Under the pieces are notes generated by a model. The model did not search any database. It saw only the letters and a program-made list of their open reading frames with translations, and was not told where the DNA came from. From positions 1-56,853 of the forward strand of contig JAUCBJ010008652.1 of NCBI GenBank assembly GCA_032718475.1: a stretch of DNA of 56,853 nt. The letters run 5' to 3'. The stretch's first letter is position 1. Each line of letters begins with the position of its first letter. A program made the translations under genes and the position numbers. This stretch comes from Nemertoderma westbladi (lineage: Eukaryota; Xenacoelomorpha; Nemertodermatida; Nemertodermatidae). Below are positions 1 through 11,362 of this stretch, piece after piece.

Positions 1-1
1 A

Positions 2-1645
2 GAGGACAGCGGGAAAGACACAGCAAAATCTTACTATGACAACAAGACCTATAAAGACGTAAGTAAATACAAGTCTCGAACCAGTGACAGGAGAGAACAG
101 GTAACAACAACTCCTCCTACGTCTCCTAAGAGAATTCACGGAAGAAAGCCCGAAGAAAGAACGAGAGTGCAGAACGTTAACCAAGTTAAGGTGAGTAACA
201 TCAAACCAAAATGTGCGCTGTGCGACGGGCCCCACCGTTTGAGTGCGTGTGCAGAATTCCTAAAGAAATCCATGGCAGATAGACGTGGAGTCCTGTGGGA
301 TAAGCGGTTATGTTATAACTGTCTCAGACGCGGACACCAGCGGCGAACCTGTTACTCTGACGCAAGGTGTGCTAAGTGCGGCGCGAAACATCATAGCTTG
401 TTGCACACGGAATTCGAACGAAACAGCCCGAGTCAGGTAAGTGAGCCCAAATCACATGTCCAATTCAGTGATGTGAACGACACTGACCAAAGTTCTGAGT
501 GGGAAGGATTCTATACGGACGAATTCTCCGACGCCAACGAATCCTGTTACCTAATAAATACCGCAGTGTATCGAGCACTTACTTACGAAAAAGACACCAC
601 CAATGAGTTTCCCCCAACTACTTTTGACAAACCACCATCTTGGAAAACTCCAACTTCCAATGTAGGAATCAGAGAATTTCCTGTAGTGCAGGTAAGAGTT
701 CACGGTCCCAACAAAAGTTACATAGTGAACGCACTCCTTGACTCCGGCAGCACAGGAACATTCATCGATCAAGAACTAGCCGAAGATATCTTTGCTGGAC
801 AACCCAAATTCCAAACTAAGTTGAATATGTCCGGAATTATGCAGGTTTGGAAATCTACCACAACGGCAGATTACTATATAGGTGCGTTGTCCACCCCCCA
901 GGATAAATTAGGAGCACAAAGTATAAGGTCAGTAAAAATGGTGGCTATAAAGAACTTCGCTACTACCCAAGCAGACCTTTATAATTGGGACGAGGATGAG
1001 AGCATCCAACATCTTAAGATACCTCGATTCCAGACGGATTATCCTGGAGTGCAAATACTTATCGGCCAAAACGCGCACGAGGCGCTCGAGACATTGGAAA
1101 AACGACCTGCTCAACCGCAGCCACTACAAACCTATGCGGTAAGAACTAGAGTAGGTTGGTACTTTACTGGCCCTTCCCGCAGAACTCTCGAAGAGAGACT
1201 ACCATCAGAAAGACTATACCAGATAAATGGTTTGGAAGTGGAGAGCAGTGAAGTGGACGAACTAACTGAGGGAACACCATACTCCTCAGATAATGACGAT
1301 ATTAACTCCAATGAAGATCAATGGAGACATCGCCCCGAGATGATTAATCTAGCCTACATCGCTTCCAGAGGAGCGACTCCTCAAGAACGGATAGATACTC
1401 CCGGCTGGTTAGGTGGACCCGACTCCCTAAGTAAAGAAGAAGATGAATGGCCTCCTCATCTTACCACGGCGGAGAGTAGACAGGCCAAGGGAGCGGAGAA
1501 AGTAACACGACAACCCAATCACCCAGCTGGTCGTTTATGTTTACTGGAAAGAGACCAAAAACTGTCCGGAAACCATGGAAGGCAGGATACTCTTCCTACG
1601 ACCACTTCCCTAATTCGACAAAGATCTAGGGACTCCATAACGTAA
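2..1645 (+). CDS. BEL/Pao retrotransposon Gag-protease frame with Pol tail, internally deleted, 5' partial
   Basis: The frame is open from the window edge, so the true start lies upstream; no ATG marks the start. It has three Cys/His knuckles near bases 212-415 (CALCDGPHRLSAC, then CYNCLRRGHQRRTC, then CAKCGAKHH), followed by a retropepsin-like active site LLDSGSTGTF near base 735. Gag knuckles followed by such a protease are typical of BEL/Pao elements. The frame then jumps from the protease region to a segment (AYIASRGATPQE, with PDSLSKEEDEWPPH behind it) that in full elements lies at the RNase H/integrase junction. It ends with a short Pol C-terminus-like stretch (GRLCLLER). The reverse transcriptase, most of RNase H and the integrase core are missing, yet the frame stays open. 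This is a non-autonomous deletion derivative. Confidence 0.8.
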   Translation, partial: EDSGKDTAKSYYDNKTYKDVSKYKSRTSDRREQVTTTPPTSPKRIHGRKPEERTRVQNVNQVKVSNIKPKCALCDGPHRLSACAEFLKKSMADRRGVLWDKRLCYNCLRRGHQRRTCYSDARCAKCGAKHHSLLHTEFERNSPSQVSEPKSHVQFSDVNDTDQSSEWEGFYTDEFSDANESCYLINTAVYRALTYEKDTTNEFPPTTFDKPPSWKTPTSNVGIREFPVVQVRVHGPNKSYIVNALLDSGSTGTFIDQELAEDIFAGQPKFQTKLNMSGIMQVWKSTTTADYYIGALSTPQDKLGAQSIRSVKMVAIKNFATTQADLYNWDEDESIQHLKIPRFQTDYPGVQILIGQNAHEALETLEKRPAQPQPLQTYAVRTRVGWYFTGPSRRTLEERLPSERLYQINGLEVESSEVDELTEGTPYSSDNDDINSNEDQWRHRPEMINLAYIASRGATPQERIDTPGWLGGPDSLSKEEDEWPPHLTTAESRQAKGAEKVTRQPNHPAGRLCLLERDQKLSGNHGRQDTLPTTTSLIRQRSRDSIT

Positions 1646-1661
1646 TTATATATGGAGTGGG

Positions 1662-2114
1662 TGTGTGACTATATTATTTTATATTTTTTTTATTATTATT
1701 TTATATTTAGGTATGTATTATTATGTAATTTTATTATAATCGTTTTCTTTAATTTTATTTAGTAGAATGTTATTTTAGAATATTTAGTAAATTAGTGCAA
1801 TATATTAGTGTTTATTACGTATTTAATTACTTACAATATATTTAGTGCGACGGCAAGAAATAATTATTTTTCTCTTTCCTTACTGTCCGTATTATATTAT
1901 AAATGCGAGACTATAGTAAGATGACATGTCAGTACTTCTTAAAGTACAATAAAGCCACTACTATATTTAAGTATTATTGGTAGGCAGAGTATTAGGAATG
2001 CAAAGTTCAGATCCTTGTGTCTCGGCTAAACCAAGCTCTGGGTAGACCTTGGAAACGACTTGCCTCTTCACACTGACATTGCTTCGTGCGATATTGCTCT
2101 TCTACCTTATAACA
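1662..2114 (+). repeat. Probable 3' LTR of the BEL/Pao element
   Basis: The purine-rich GGAGTGGG lies just before TGTGTGAC and fits a polypurine tract followed by an LTR start. The segment is AT-rich, carries a polyadenylation signal AATAAA near 1949, and ends TATAACA, giving TG...CA termini. No second LTR is inside the window to compare, so the borders are inferred from position and composition alone. Confidence 0.4.
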
Positions 2115-2187
2115 AATAATACATATAGTAGCGTGATGTCCCTCTAACAGTAGCGTAAATCGCAAATAAATCTGTTAAACTTTTGAC

Positions 2188-2456
2188 CATCTGTAATTCT
2201 AGTCGATTAAGATATCGTGGCACCCACCGATATACTTGAAAGACAAATTCTAGAATCAGTGGTTAACGTCCCCAGACAAGTTCTGGAATAAATCGGTGCC
2301 CATCCTAAATATTAATTTAATATTTATTAAAATCTGTAAAATTCAGATCCGTTAACAATTCTAGTCGATTAAGATATCGTAGCACTTACCGATACTCTTA
2401 AAAGACAAATTTCATAGAATTAAGGATCCTATGTCCCCAGACCTGCTCTGGAATCA
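2188..2456 (+). repeat. Diverged tandem repeat, two copies, about 160-bp period
   Basis: Two related segments share the words TCTAGTCGATTAAGATATCG, then ACCGATA, AAAGACAAAT, GTCCCCAGAC and TCTGGAAT in the same order (about 2194-2290 and 2355-2455). They have diverged by many substitutions and small indels. No coding potential is seen. Confidence 0.6.
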
Positions 2457-3269
2457 AATTGTATCAATTTAACATCAAATAATAAAATTCACGGGAATAA
2501 ATTTAAATTCATATTCGAATGAATTTCATAAATTGTCATTTGTGCAATTTATAACATTCCCAAATTTCCAGTAATTAATAGATCATGGGAGCGGAGATTT
2601 ATATTGAGTGTACTAGAGTGCGAGAATCTCCAATATATAGTCAATAGCCGATAAAATTTATAAAATCATGCTTAAAGAGGATATTGACAATTAAAGAATT
2701 ACTATTAAATAACATCCCAGATCTGTATGCATGAGGATTGCCCTAATTCTACCGCTAGTTTTCCATAATGTCACCATGGCAACACCCACGCTAGAATTAG
2801 AAGCAAGTTAAAGGAACAATAAAAGCTTGTCCCATTGCGTAACATAAGAGTATACATAGCGCACTATTAGTATCCAAGGATACATAGTAATAACGTGACA
2901 TTCTGGAAGACACTGACTAACGGACAAATGGCATGCATGTGTGCAGTAAGTAATGATTGTATGGAATTTGTGCGTTTATAGGTGAATGTTACTACTAAAG
3001 TGTGTTTACAGTAGCTAATCGCAATTGTAAAATAGCCCTAACTCTACTGAGATAACCTCAAGTGGATTCAAGCCTTTGGGACGGACAGTGGTGGGACTTG
3101 TGTCGGTTATCGTTGTCGTGCTGTTGCTACATGTTGGCGTAAACACTGCGACAGCGGTACATCGGCGCTGAGAAACCCACTGTCCGGGGGCAAAAGGCCT
3201 AGTAGGCAGTGACGCCCGCTTGCCTAAAATATTAACTTATATTGATATTAATAAACTCAGATAACAGAT
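2457..3269. other. Intergenic, no gene seen
   Basis: This stretch is AT-rich with moderate-complexity sequence and no frame worth reporting. The last 100 bases, just before the ATG of the zinc-motif locus, are richer in GC and CpG, which could be a 5' leader. Confidence 0.4.
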
Positions 3270-3665
3270 ATGACGGAATTGATAGAAGATGACCTTGGTA
3301 TTGGAGAGCGATATACTCTACCTTTACAAGCGTTTGTGGATAGCTTGATACGCGGTGAAGCCGATCCGACTATTACGGAGGACGATGGTCGTTATATCGA
3401 ACCGCCGATGTCCCAAGAGCAACTTACGTGTGAATTGGACTATCGAAAATTAACCGCTCGCTATACGCATCGTAATGGTACGTATATGGACTTCTTAACT
3501 ACCGGCCATCCTATCGATTTACATGATACGGACGATGTAGACACCGAAAGGGAAATGGTTCTATTTAAATATCATACCCAGCGGCGTCGTAATATGTCAA
3601 TATGTCTGGAATCTGAAGAGATTCAGCCTATCGCGCTCGGAACAACGACAACGATTACATCCTAG
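3270..3665 (+). CDS. Unrecognised 131-residue acidic protein, upstream frame of the zinc-motif locus
   Basis: The frame begins at a genuine ATG and is rich in Asp and Glu. No family is recognised. Codon use is CpG-tolerant (many CGT, CGC, ACG and GCG codons), like the following frame and unlike the AT-rich flanks. Its last 49 bases overlap the start of the open part of the next frame, which lies one base back (-1). The downstream sequence reads as a smooth continuation (for example NNDNDYILEWYQGP). The two frames may therefore be one product joined by -1 frameshifting or by a mutation that broke a single gene. It could also be a Gag-like protein of an unknown element. Confidence 0.5.
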   Translation: MTELIEDDLGIGERYTLPLQAFVDSLIRGEADPTITEDDGRYIEPPMSQEQLTCELDYRKLTARYTHRNGTYMDFLTTGHPIDLHDTDDVDTEREMVLFKYHTQRRRNMSICLESEEIQPIALGTTTTITS

Positions 3666-4666
3666 AATGGTATCAAGGTCCACAGTGTCTCACTGCGTAC
3701 GATTATCGCCATGCCAACTATGTTTCTCGGCAACGTTGTCGGTTATGCGCATCGAGAGACCATGTTACGCCCATGGACACGAACGTCCGCTGTTCCTATT
3801 TCCACGAACAACCGGCGATGGAAATTTATTGCGCGTATTGCAGATTTAATAATTTGCATATTTTTGCGGTTTGCCCTCAATTTATGACTCAATGTCATCA
3901 TTGTCAATTAAAAGGACACGCCAGCTTTGATTGTCCCTTTAACCATGATTTAGAGAGCGTAGATGAAATGATTGTACTACGTTATATCAGAGCTTGGGAA
4001 GCGAACGCTGATTTACATTGTGACTCACGCCATCGCTATTATCCCGGACGCGCCTACGAAGGAGTTTATGCGTTCCATCCATATTTGTTTGCCTCCGTCG
4101 AACAGAAATCGCGCCTATCAAGTTATGAACTATTGAAGCGCGTTGGAGAATGTATTTCAACCAAATATGTACGTAAATTTCTCAGAAGCATTAATCCGAG
4201 TGACATCCAGTCTTACAACTTAATAAACTTTATCCGTCAAGACCCTGCCTATGGAGACTTATTCGTCAACTCACACCCTGAGTTACAAGAAGTATATCGA
4301 CGGCCTTACGAGTATCGAGCCCGCGAACGCGAGTTGGAAAGAACCATTAAACCAAGGAAGTTTCCAACTGCCTATGGTCCACCCACGGCCCTCGTTCAGA
4401 CCACTCGTAAAGGACCCGTAAGAGCGGCTGTCTTGAAACGAGCTCTCAAAGCCGTTAGACCCCTCTCCCCGGACGTTGATGTCAATCAACCCGGTACTTC
4501 GACCGGCGGATATACCGATCGCAATCCCATACCTTCTGATGCAATCATATTGCACCCTTCACCCAGGAGTTATAGCCCTCCTAGTAAAGTGGCTCGCCCC
4601 AAAGAGAAAAGGACTCTTGCTAGCTTTAAAAAACTGCGTAAACGCCGTCCGCGCAAGAAAGACTAA
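3617..4666 (+). CDS. Unrecognised zinc-cluster protein with basic tail
   Basis: The frame is open from 3617, with the first ATG at 3773. It encodes three Cys/His clusters in a row: CRLCASRDH with a later Cys and His, CAYC with CPQF behind it, and a perfect CX2CX4HX4C knuckle (CHHCQLKGHASFDC) near base 3890. A mixed middle region follows. The C-terminal third is rich in Pro, Arg and Lys and ends in a strongly basic stretch (KKLRKRRPRKKD) that could bind nucleic acid or act as a nuclear signal. Knuckle plus basic tail suggests an RNA- or DNA-binding, Gag- or nucleocapsid-like role, but that is inference. No polymerase, integrase or LTR is seen next to it. The -1 overlap with the upstream frame is the main oddity. 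Confidence 0.5.
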   Translation, partial: RDSAYRARNNDNDYILEWYQGPQCLTAYDYRHANYVSRQRCRLCASRDHVTPMDTNVRCSYFHEQPAMEIYCAYCRFNNLHIFAVCPQFMTQCHHCQLKGHASFDCPFNHDLESVDEMIVLRYIRAWEANADLHCDSRHRYYPGRAYEGVYAFHPYLFASVEQKSRLSSYELLKRVGECISTKYVRKFLRSINPSDIQSYNLINFIRQDPAYGDLFVNSHPELQEVYRRPYEYRARERELERTIKPRKFPTAYGPPTALVQTTRKGPVRAAVLKRALKAVRPLSPDVDVNQPGTSTGGYTDRNPIPSDAIILHPSPRSYSPPSKVARPKEKRTLASFKKLRKRRPRKKD

Positions 4667-4753
4667 CTGTTTAGAGTATTTTTATATTTTAGAAACTGTG
4701 ATTTTGTATATTTTATAGACTTAAATCCCATTTTCTGGGAGCGGTGTAAAACT

Positions 4754-4808
4754 TCTGTGGGATATAACTGGCCCCTTTTGCTTCGCAATCCAGTTTCCCC
4801 ACAGGCGC
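4754..4808. terminator. Hairpin downstream of the zinc-motif locus
   Basis: CTGTGGG-ATAT-AACTGG and its near complement CCAGTT-TCCCCACAG flank a loop of about 20 bases. This is a stem of roughly 13 pairs lying 90-140 bases after the stop codon. It could be an RNA 3' structure or the inverted repeat of a small element. The label terminator is only positional. Confidence 0.35.
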
Positions 4809-5990
4809 TGGAATACTCTAAAAGGTTTTCTAACTGTAGATATATTCCCCTCGCCCGCAAGGTACCTTTACAGGTGTTTTAACGGACATAAAAGTAATTC
4901 TGCTATATACGTGTTTTAGTGGACATGGTAAGGCAAAAAACCTGCCATGCACCAACTAACTTTCACAGTTTAGCCGTGATAATTCATATTACGACATCTA
5001 ACAGCTGGTTGCTGACATGGAAACAGCCATTGGACGCACGGTTCTTTGTTTGGCTTGAGCCAATCAGAGCGATTTTTCCTGTCGACGTGTAGCTTTTAGT
5101 CGATCATAAGGAGAGTGTTCAGTCTTACTGTTTTTTCTTGATACTTTGTTGTTATTGCTGTCTAAGCCAGAAACACCGGCATTTTTGGATAGATACTGCT
5201 GTACCGTAAACTGCTTGAATTATCGAAAGTATAAACTGTTACCTAACTAATTGATCAATCTTAATTAACATACTCACTTAATTTAATTGCATTAATCATA
5301 TTGTTTGTACTGTTATTTTACCGTCAGTTATTAATTGTAAATATTTGTTGATGGAAATATTGCTATTTGGATAATACGGATAAATCACCCAATTCCCAAT
5401 TTTCTTGATAACACTACAGGTTAGAGAGACCGGCTATATATAACAATTGCGATTTATATTAATGTGGTGTGTATTGAATCCAATGTTATTTAGCAGACCC
5501 TACGTGAGTCAATTACTGCTCTCTTTATGTGTGATCAAATGTACTGACTGTCGGCAGAATAGTGTGTATGATTGTGATTGGTAACAAAGTATTTCCTAAA
5601 GAATACGTTTTATACTTTAATCATAAGCAGTATCGTTGCGTTTAGTATAAGTCCTAGCTCTGTTTAAATAGATAGAGCGCCACGTCCTAAAGGAACTGTT
5701 AATATTTCCCGAAAGTTAATAATATCTGTCAGAAATTAATTATTAACGATCTATCGAATAATACATTAGGTATACACTGCAACCTTACACTGTAATAATC
5801 CAATTCAAGCATCCGAATTCAGTCTCCCGGGTGTAGATCCATCGGGTGAATGATCGCGCATGGGCTGACTTCGGCTAATGTTTTGCGTATTAGCATAAAA
5901 TATTGTCGTATGCTAAAGTGGTTTTAATTAACTAGAAGACATATAAATTTTGGCAGGTTAAACTGCTAAAGGTCTTCAAAAGCGCGAACA
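4809..5990. other. Intergenic, no gene seen
   Basis: AT-rich single-copy-looking sequence. No frame, tandem repeat or recognised element was found. Confidence 0.4.
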
Positions 5991-7085
5991 ATCTCCTTTG
6001 CAGAAGTGAAGGCTGCTGCAAAGAGCATTAAGACCAATCGTGCCAGTGGAGTAGATGGTGTTCCCCTGAGGTCTTTAAAATACCTGAGTGTTTAAAGCTC
6101 ATCTATCCCATCATAGTAGACATGTACCGTACAACAAGAGTCCCACAAGAAATGAAAACAAATAAGTTGGTGCCAGTTCCCAAGAAGGGCAACCTAACAC
6201 TCTATGGTTCTTTTCGGGGAATCTCATTGATCTCTATTGCTGCAAAGCTATACAATAGAATTCTATTAAATCGCATCAGGGATCCCATTGAGAGACTGCT
6301 CCGTGGAAATCAGAATGGGTTTCGTAAAGGTCGTGGGACCATGGAGCCCATTTTGGCACTTAGAAGGATAATTGAAGAGTTATCAAAAAAGAAAGACAGG
6401 CATCTGGCTGTTATCTTTGTTGACTTTTCAAGGCCTTTAATTCAGTCTCTCGCTCACGTATGTCCAGCATACTTTCATTATATGGGATTCCTGATGAAAC
6501 TATTGCAGCAATCCGATCAGTATTCGATGGTTCGACAACATTTGTGTCTACTGTTGACGGTGACACTGAACCATTTGAAGTGTTATGGGGCATCCTCCAG
6601 GGAGGCACCATTCTTGTTCATAATTGTTGTTGACTATGTTCTACGCATGTCATTAGATCATCTTAATGATGATGGGGTGATGATAACTCCACCTACTGGC
6701 TCCAGAAGTCGAGGAAATCCTGCCAAGTACCTAACTGATCTAGACTTTGCTGATGACTTACTGTAGGAGTACTCTCAGAATCACTAGAGGGAGCCCAACG
6801 GCTCCTCAGCTCATTACAACATGCTGCTTATAGTGTTGGTCTTTTTATTAACTCCAGAAAGACCAAAATTTTGACAGTTAACTTTGAAAGTCCTCAGCAA
6901 GTCTCTGATCGGATGAGCATAAGCTCAAAAGATGGTATGCTTGAGCATGTGGATGACTTCTGTTACCTGGGATCATGGATCCGGAAGTCAGGTGAGGACC
7001 TTCGAATACGTAAGGGAAAGGCATGGGCAGCCTTGAATAGGCTTTCCAGGATTTTGAAGTCACCGAGAATTAATCGGAAACTTAA
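5991..7085 (+). mobile_element. LINE copy A, truncated at both ends, reverse transcriptase remnants
   Basis: Similarity to copy B (9206 onward) begins abruptly at ATCTCCTTTGCAG, a 5' truncation. The translation follows a LINE reverse transcriptase: NRASGVDG, then LVPVPKKGNLTLYG, ISLISIAAKLYNRILLNR, NQNGFRKGRGT and VDFS, then, in another frame, LTDLDFADD (the catalytic Asp pair), and FCYLGSWIRKSG with GKAWAALNRLSRILK. Frames change near 6085, 6430 and 6770 through single-base indels, so the copy is dead. The match ends near 7085, inside the C-terminal domain that copy C (41.8 kb) still retains. The clade is most like the RTE/Nimb-type elements common in marine invertebrates; the placement is inferred. 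Confidence 0.8.
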
Positions 7086-7720
7086 TGTGATAGGGAGTTG
7101 TGGCGGTGCAATTTTGTCGATAAGCCGGCACAGCATTCTTAAAAATGCAGCTGCAATGCAGCATGCCGATCCTAGTACTAGTAGTTCAGTTGATGCTCGT
7201 TGTTGCTTATTGTTGGCCATTGTTGCTCGTTGTGCATTTTTGCACCTATCAAATTAAGCTCAGAAGCTCCCTTATCTCTGTATCTTGCAGTCTTGCAATG
7301 TCCTGTCCAGGTTAGGCAGTTAGGAGGTCATAAACTCTCATAAGATCATGTAGATAAGTATATGATGTTGACAACCACGACTTTAGAGGGATTGTAATAT
7401 TAATATTAAAACAATAAAATAGGACATGGGGTCTATTCCCTCAGATACTACCTAGCATTTAGGGCCACTTGGGCCACTGTTAGTACTCAGGCACTAGGCC
7501 TATCAACAAACACAAACACCCCGGGGTGGGTGGTTTCAACTCTAGGTCAGGTCAGGTATTCTAGGTCATTGATCAAGAAAACTTGCCACCTCCATGCAGC
7601 ATAAAGGAGGTGCCACCTGTAGCTGCATAGACCCACTTACTAGGGCAAATCTGGTCCTGTAACTAGGACCCCCTTCGTTCTGGGATAAGGACGCCCTTGG
7701 TCCTGGATTAAGGACCCATA
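7086..7720. other. Spacer between LINE copies A and B
   Basis: No coding sequence was recognised. It may include 3' flanking DNA of copy A and unidentified repeat. The frame seen here is a run-on of the LINE frame past its break. Confidence 0.35.
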
Positions 7721-8297
7721 TACTTGGCTGCAGGGGTATATGGCCTGACCAGGCAGATGGTGATCTACCAATGGCTGGTTAGGAGTAGAGTGTTCTCATG
7801 TCCACTCTGAGGGCACTTCACTGCGACCTGCACCTGGCAGCAAGGGTACAGGGCATAACCCAGCAGATGAGCTGCAACAGCCAATGGTGGGTCATGTACG
7901 CCAGAGTAGATATGGGTGATGGGCCTCATATCTGACTCCATTGCGACACCCACCCTGTGGAATGGCAAACCAGGGCGTGGTATTTGCCCCGAGAGCTGAC
8001 TCGGCAAAAAAGCACCCCCAACCCCCCACTATGGATTACATTAGCAATGCGGAGGTCCGGCCACTAGAGGCCAGTGGAATTACCGGACACAATCGGCCTC
8101 ACAGGCGTCAGTTAACTCCTGACCGGCTGCCTGTCTCACCCCCTACTGGAGAGAGAGCAGCCAACAATTCTTTGAGTCCCTTTCCTGATGACCTTTCTGG
8201 CCCAAACCCTGGGTCACCAGGGAGGCCAGATTGTGATGGGGAGAGGGATTCTGGAGTTGGAGGCTACTCTCATGTTCCACCCCGACCAACAAAGCCA
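7720..8297 (+). mobile_element. Probable 5' untranslated/leader region of LINE copy B
   Basis: This GC-richer segment runs directly into the endonuclease part of copy B. It contains an imperfect duplication: related stretches around 7728-7790 and 7840-7915 share GCAGGGGTA/GCAAGGGTA, CCTGACCAGGCAGATG/ATAACCCAGCAGATGAG and CCAATGG. The 7941-8297 part is open and proline-rich but resembles no known ORF1. Whether it is translated is unclear. Confidence 0.45.
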
Positions 8298-10186
8298 TTG
8301 GTGAATCTGAGGCAAGTCACTAGACTAGCCTCAGTAAACACCCTAACACTCGGGTCCCCAATGCGACAAGGTGAGCTGACTGCCTTGGCAGATAAGCTTT
8401 ATCTTAGCGCAGTGGGGTCGAGCACCGAATGCAGACTGGACATGTTCTGATTAAGGACATGGGGGGCGGTTGGCGACTCGCCCTTGCATCAGCAGATGAT
8501 AGTGGCAATGGTGGTATTGGTCTATTGATGAATCCAACTGCACATGCAGCATTGGACAAAATAGACCAAATCTCTAACCAAACGCATCATCCATTGCCAC
8601 TTCTCATGTTCTGGAAGACTGGCTAAGAAGTTTCCTAAGGTGGTTCTGATTGTGTGCTACTCTCCAACTAGTGTTGCCCCTGTAGAGGAGGTGGAAAATT
8701 ACTACCACAATCTACAAGCAGCTACTGATGGAATGGATCAGCATGCATTCTTAACATTCCTGGGTGTAATGCAAGTCTGCATCAATCACCTACATCGCCC
8801 TGGGTCTATAGCAATAGTGTTAACCGAAATTCCGTCCATTATCAGGATTTTATCTCTGGAAATGGATTGTTTTCGGCTGGAACCCAGTTCAAGAAGCGAA
8901 CTGGAAAGCTATGGACTCATAGTGGACCCAGTGGTCACAAGTACTCTGTTAATCTACAGGAGCTAATAAACCAACAGGTTGATGCCATCAATGATTCTGA
9001 CGACAGCAGGCAATCATCCCAGGCATGGAAATCAATTAACTTGCTTACTGGGCGGAAAAGCCAACCAACCACCAAGGTTAAGGCTGAATCACCAGCCGAT
9101 CGCCTCAATGGTTGGAAGGCCCACTTTGAAGAGTATTTATTGCCTGATAAGTTTATAGAAGTAAAAGTGTCTGAGTCTGTACTCCCAGATATTCCCATTG
9201 GCGATATCTCCTTTGCAGAAGTGAAGGGTGCTGCAAAGAGCATTAAGACCAATCGTGCCAGTGGAGTAGATGGTGTTCCCCCTGAGGTCTTTAAAATACC
9301 TGAGTGTTTAAAGCTCATCTATCCCATCATAGTAGAGATGTACCGAACAACAAGAGTCCCACAAGAAATGAAAACAAATAAGTTGGTGCCAGTTCCCAAG
9401 AAGGGCAACCTAACACTCTATGGTTCTTATTGGAGAATCTCATTGATCTCGATTGCTGCAAAGCTATACAATAGAATTCTATTAAATCGCAACAGGGATC
9501 CCATTGAGAGACTGCTCCGTGGAAATCAGAATGGGTTCCGTAAAGGTCGTGGGACCATGGCGCCCACTACGGCACTTAAAGGATAATTGAAGAGTTATCA
9601 AAAAAGAAAGACAGGCATCTGCCTGTTAACTTTGTTGACTTCTTCAAGGCCTTTGATTCAGTCTCCCGCTCACGTATGTTCAGCATACTTTCATTATATG
9701 AGATTCCTGATGAAATTATTGCAGCAATCAGATCAGTATACGATGGTTCGACAACATTTGTGTGTACTGTTGATGGTGACACAGAATCATTTGAAGTGTT
9801 ATGGGGCGTCCTCCAGGGAGACACACTTGCACCATTCTTGTTCATAATTGTGGTTGGTTATGTTCTACGCATGTCCTTAGATCATCATAATGATGATGGG
9901 GTGATGATAACTCCACCTACTGGCTCCAGAAGTCGAGGAAATCCTGCCAAGTACCTAACTGATCTAGACTTTGCTGATGACTTAGGAGTACTCTCAGAAT
10001 CACTAGAGGGAGCCCAACGCTCCCCAGCTCATTAGAACATGCTGCTTCTAGTGTTGGTCTTTTTATTAACTCCAGAAAGACTAAAATTTTGACAGTTAAC
10101 TTTGAAAGTCCCAAGCAAGTCTCTGATCGGATGAGCATAAGCTCAAAGGATGGTATGCTTGAGCATGTGGATGACTTCAGTTACCT
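8298..10186 (+). mobile_element. LINE copy B: endonuclease and reverse transcriptase remnants
   Basis: It starts with an APE-type endonuclease N-terminus (VNTLTLGSPMRQGELTALA). An internal deletion of the later endonuclease lies around 8880-8960, where SGNGLFSAGTQFKKRTG is joined to NLQELINQQVDAIND. The linker and reverse transcriptase follow (NRASGVDGVPPEVFK, LVPVPKKGNLTLYG, NQNGFRKGRGT, GVLQGDTLAPFLF, LTDLDFADDLG). Frames shift near 8425, 8630, 8860, 9590 and later. The copy stops abruptly at DDFSYL near 10186, so the C-terminal domain is absent. It is nearly identical to copy A over 1 kb. It is non-functional in cis. Confidence 0.8.
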
Positions 10187-10859
10187 GTTATATACTTACT
10201 GTTGATTGGGTTTATAATTCCAACATAAACAAAACATGCTGCTGTTGTTTTTTGTGAATCAACTTTGACACTCGTAACTCATTTTCTATTGATATATTTA
10301 AATGAAGATATAAAATGATTGTGGAATTTAATGACGGGGAGATTTTATCTTATCAAATTATTTATGATTTATTTAATTAATGGTGGAGTCATAGTCAGCG
10401 AAACCGCTATTGGTACTTAATATTTGATCCGCGCTTGTGTGTCTGTTAGTTTGGGTGTGTGTCTGAGTGTTTAATGATTACAATTTTCTATTATGATACA
10501 GATTTGTTATTTATTAGCTAATTGTATCACAGGCTCGGCATCATTCTGTTCAATAGGGCGCATTTAAGTTGCAAATTAAATTATTTCTGTAAGTTTATAA
10601 TGTTATCGAAATTCTAAAAGGGGACAGGTGGAGTTACAGAAGTTATAACGAGTCAAAGTTATTTCACACATTAAATAAACACTGAGAATGTTATTTATGA
10701 TTTTAACCCCCGACTGCGCGTTTTTTTGATTGGTAGTTTCTTAATGTATCCTTTAACATTGTATTGTGTTACTTGGTTGGCATAATAATATAACTGTTCA
10801 ATCAATGAAAGCTTAGCACTTTTATAATTATTATATTAAGTATCAGTTAAATTATGAAT
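10187..10859. other. Intergenic, no gene seen
   Basis: AT-rich sequence without reportable frames or repeats. Confidence 0.4.
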
Positions 10860-11030
10860 TAATTGTCTGTCTGTCTGTCTGTCTATTTTTTTGTTTGGTT
10901 GTTTCTTTGTTTATCTGCCTGTTTGCATGTGTGTCTGTTTTTTCTTTGTATGTTTCTTTGTTTATCTGTCTGTCTGCCTGTCTGTTTGTTTGTTTGCTTC
11001 TTTGTTTATCTGTCTGTATGTCTGTTTGTG
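10860..11030 (+). repeat. Imperfect (CTGT)n / (TTTG)n microsatellite region
   Basis: Runs of CTGT and TGTT tetramers interrupted by TTCTTTG segments extend over about 170 bases. There is no conserved longer unit. Confidence 0.8.
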
Positions 11031-11362
11031 TTATAGTTTACATGTTTCTTGCTATTGAGCTACTAAGTTAGCACTGCATACTCATCTACATTTAATGTTA
11101 CATAGTTAGTTACCAGCCAGCATTCATATAACACATATCTTCCATTTTGTATCCTGTGTTTTAGTTAACAAGGGTTATTGTTTTATTTTTTGATATAATT
11201 TTTTTTTTTTTTTTAATGTATTAGATTACAATAATTATCAACGAGTGATATATTTTGAAATAGATAGGGTACTGCCAACAACTAACAGTACAACATCAAC
11301 TTCCATAGTGTAACATTCTGTTTCTAACTTTTTCTGATATTATCTATTGTTATATTTTTCAG

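Noticed and set aside
10860-11040. CTGT/TTTG repeats as a CRISPR-like or regulatory array
   Set aside because: Simple-sequence microsatellite with no constant repeat and unique spacers; the window is eukaryotic.
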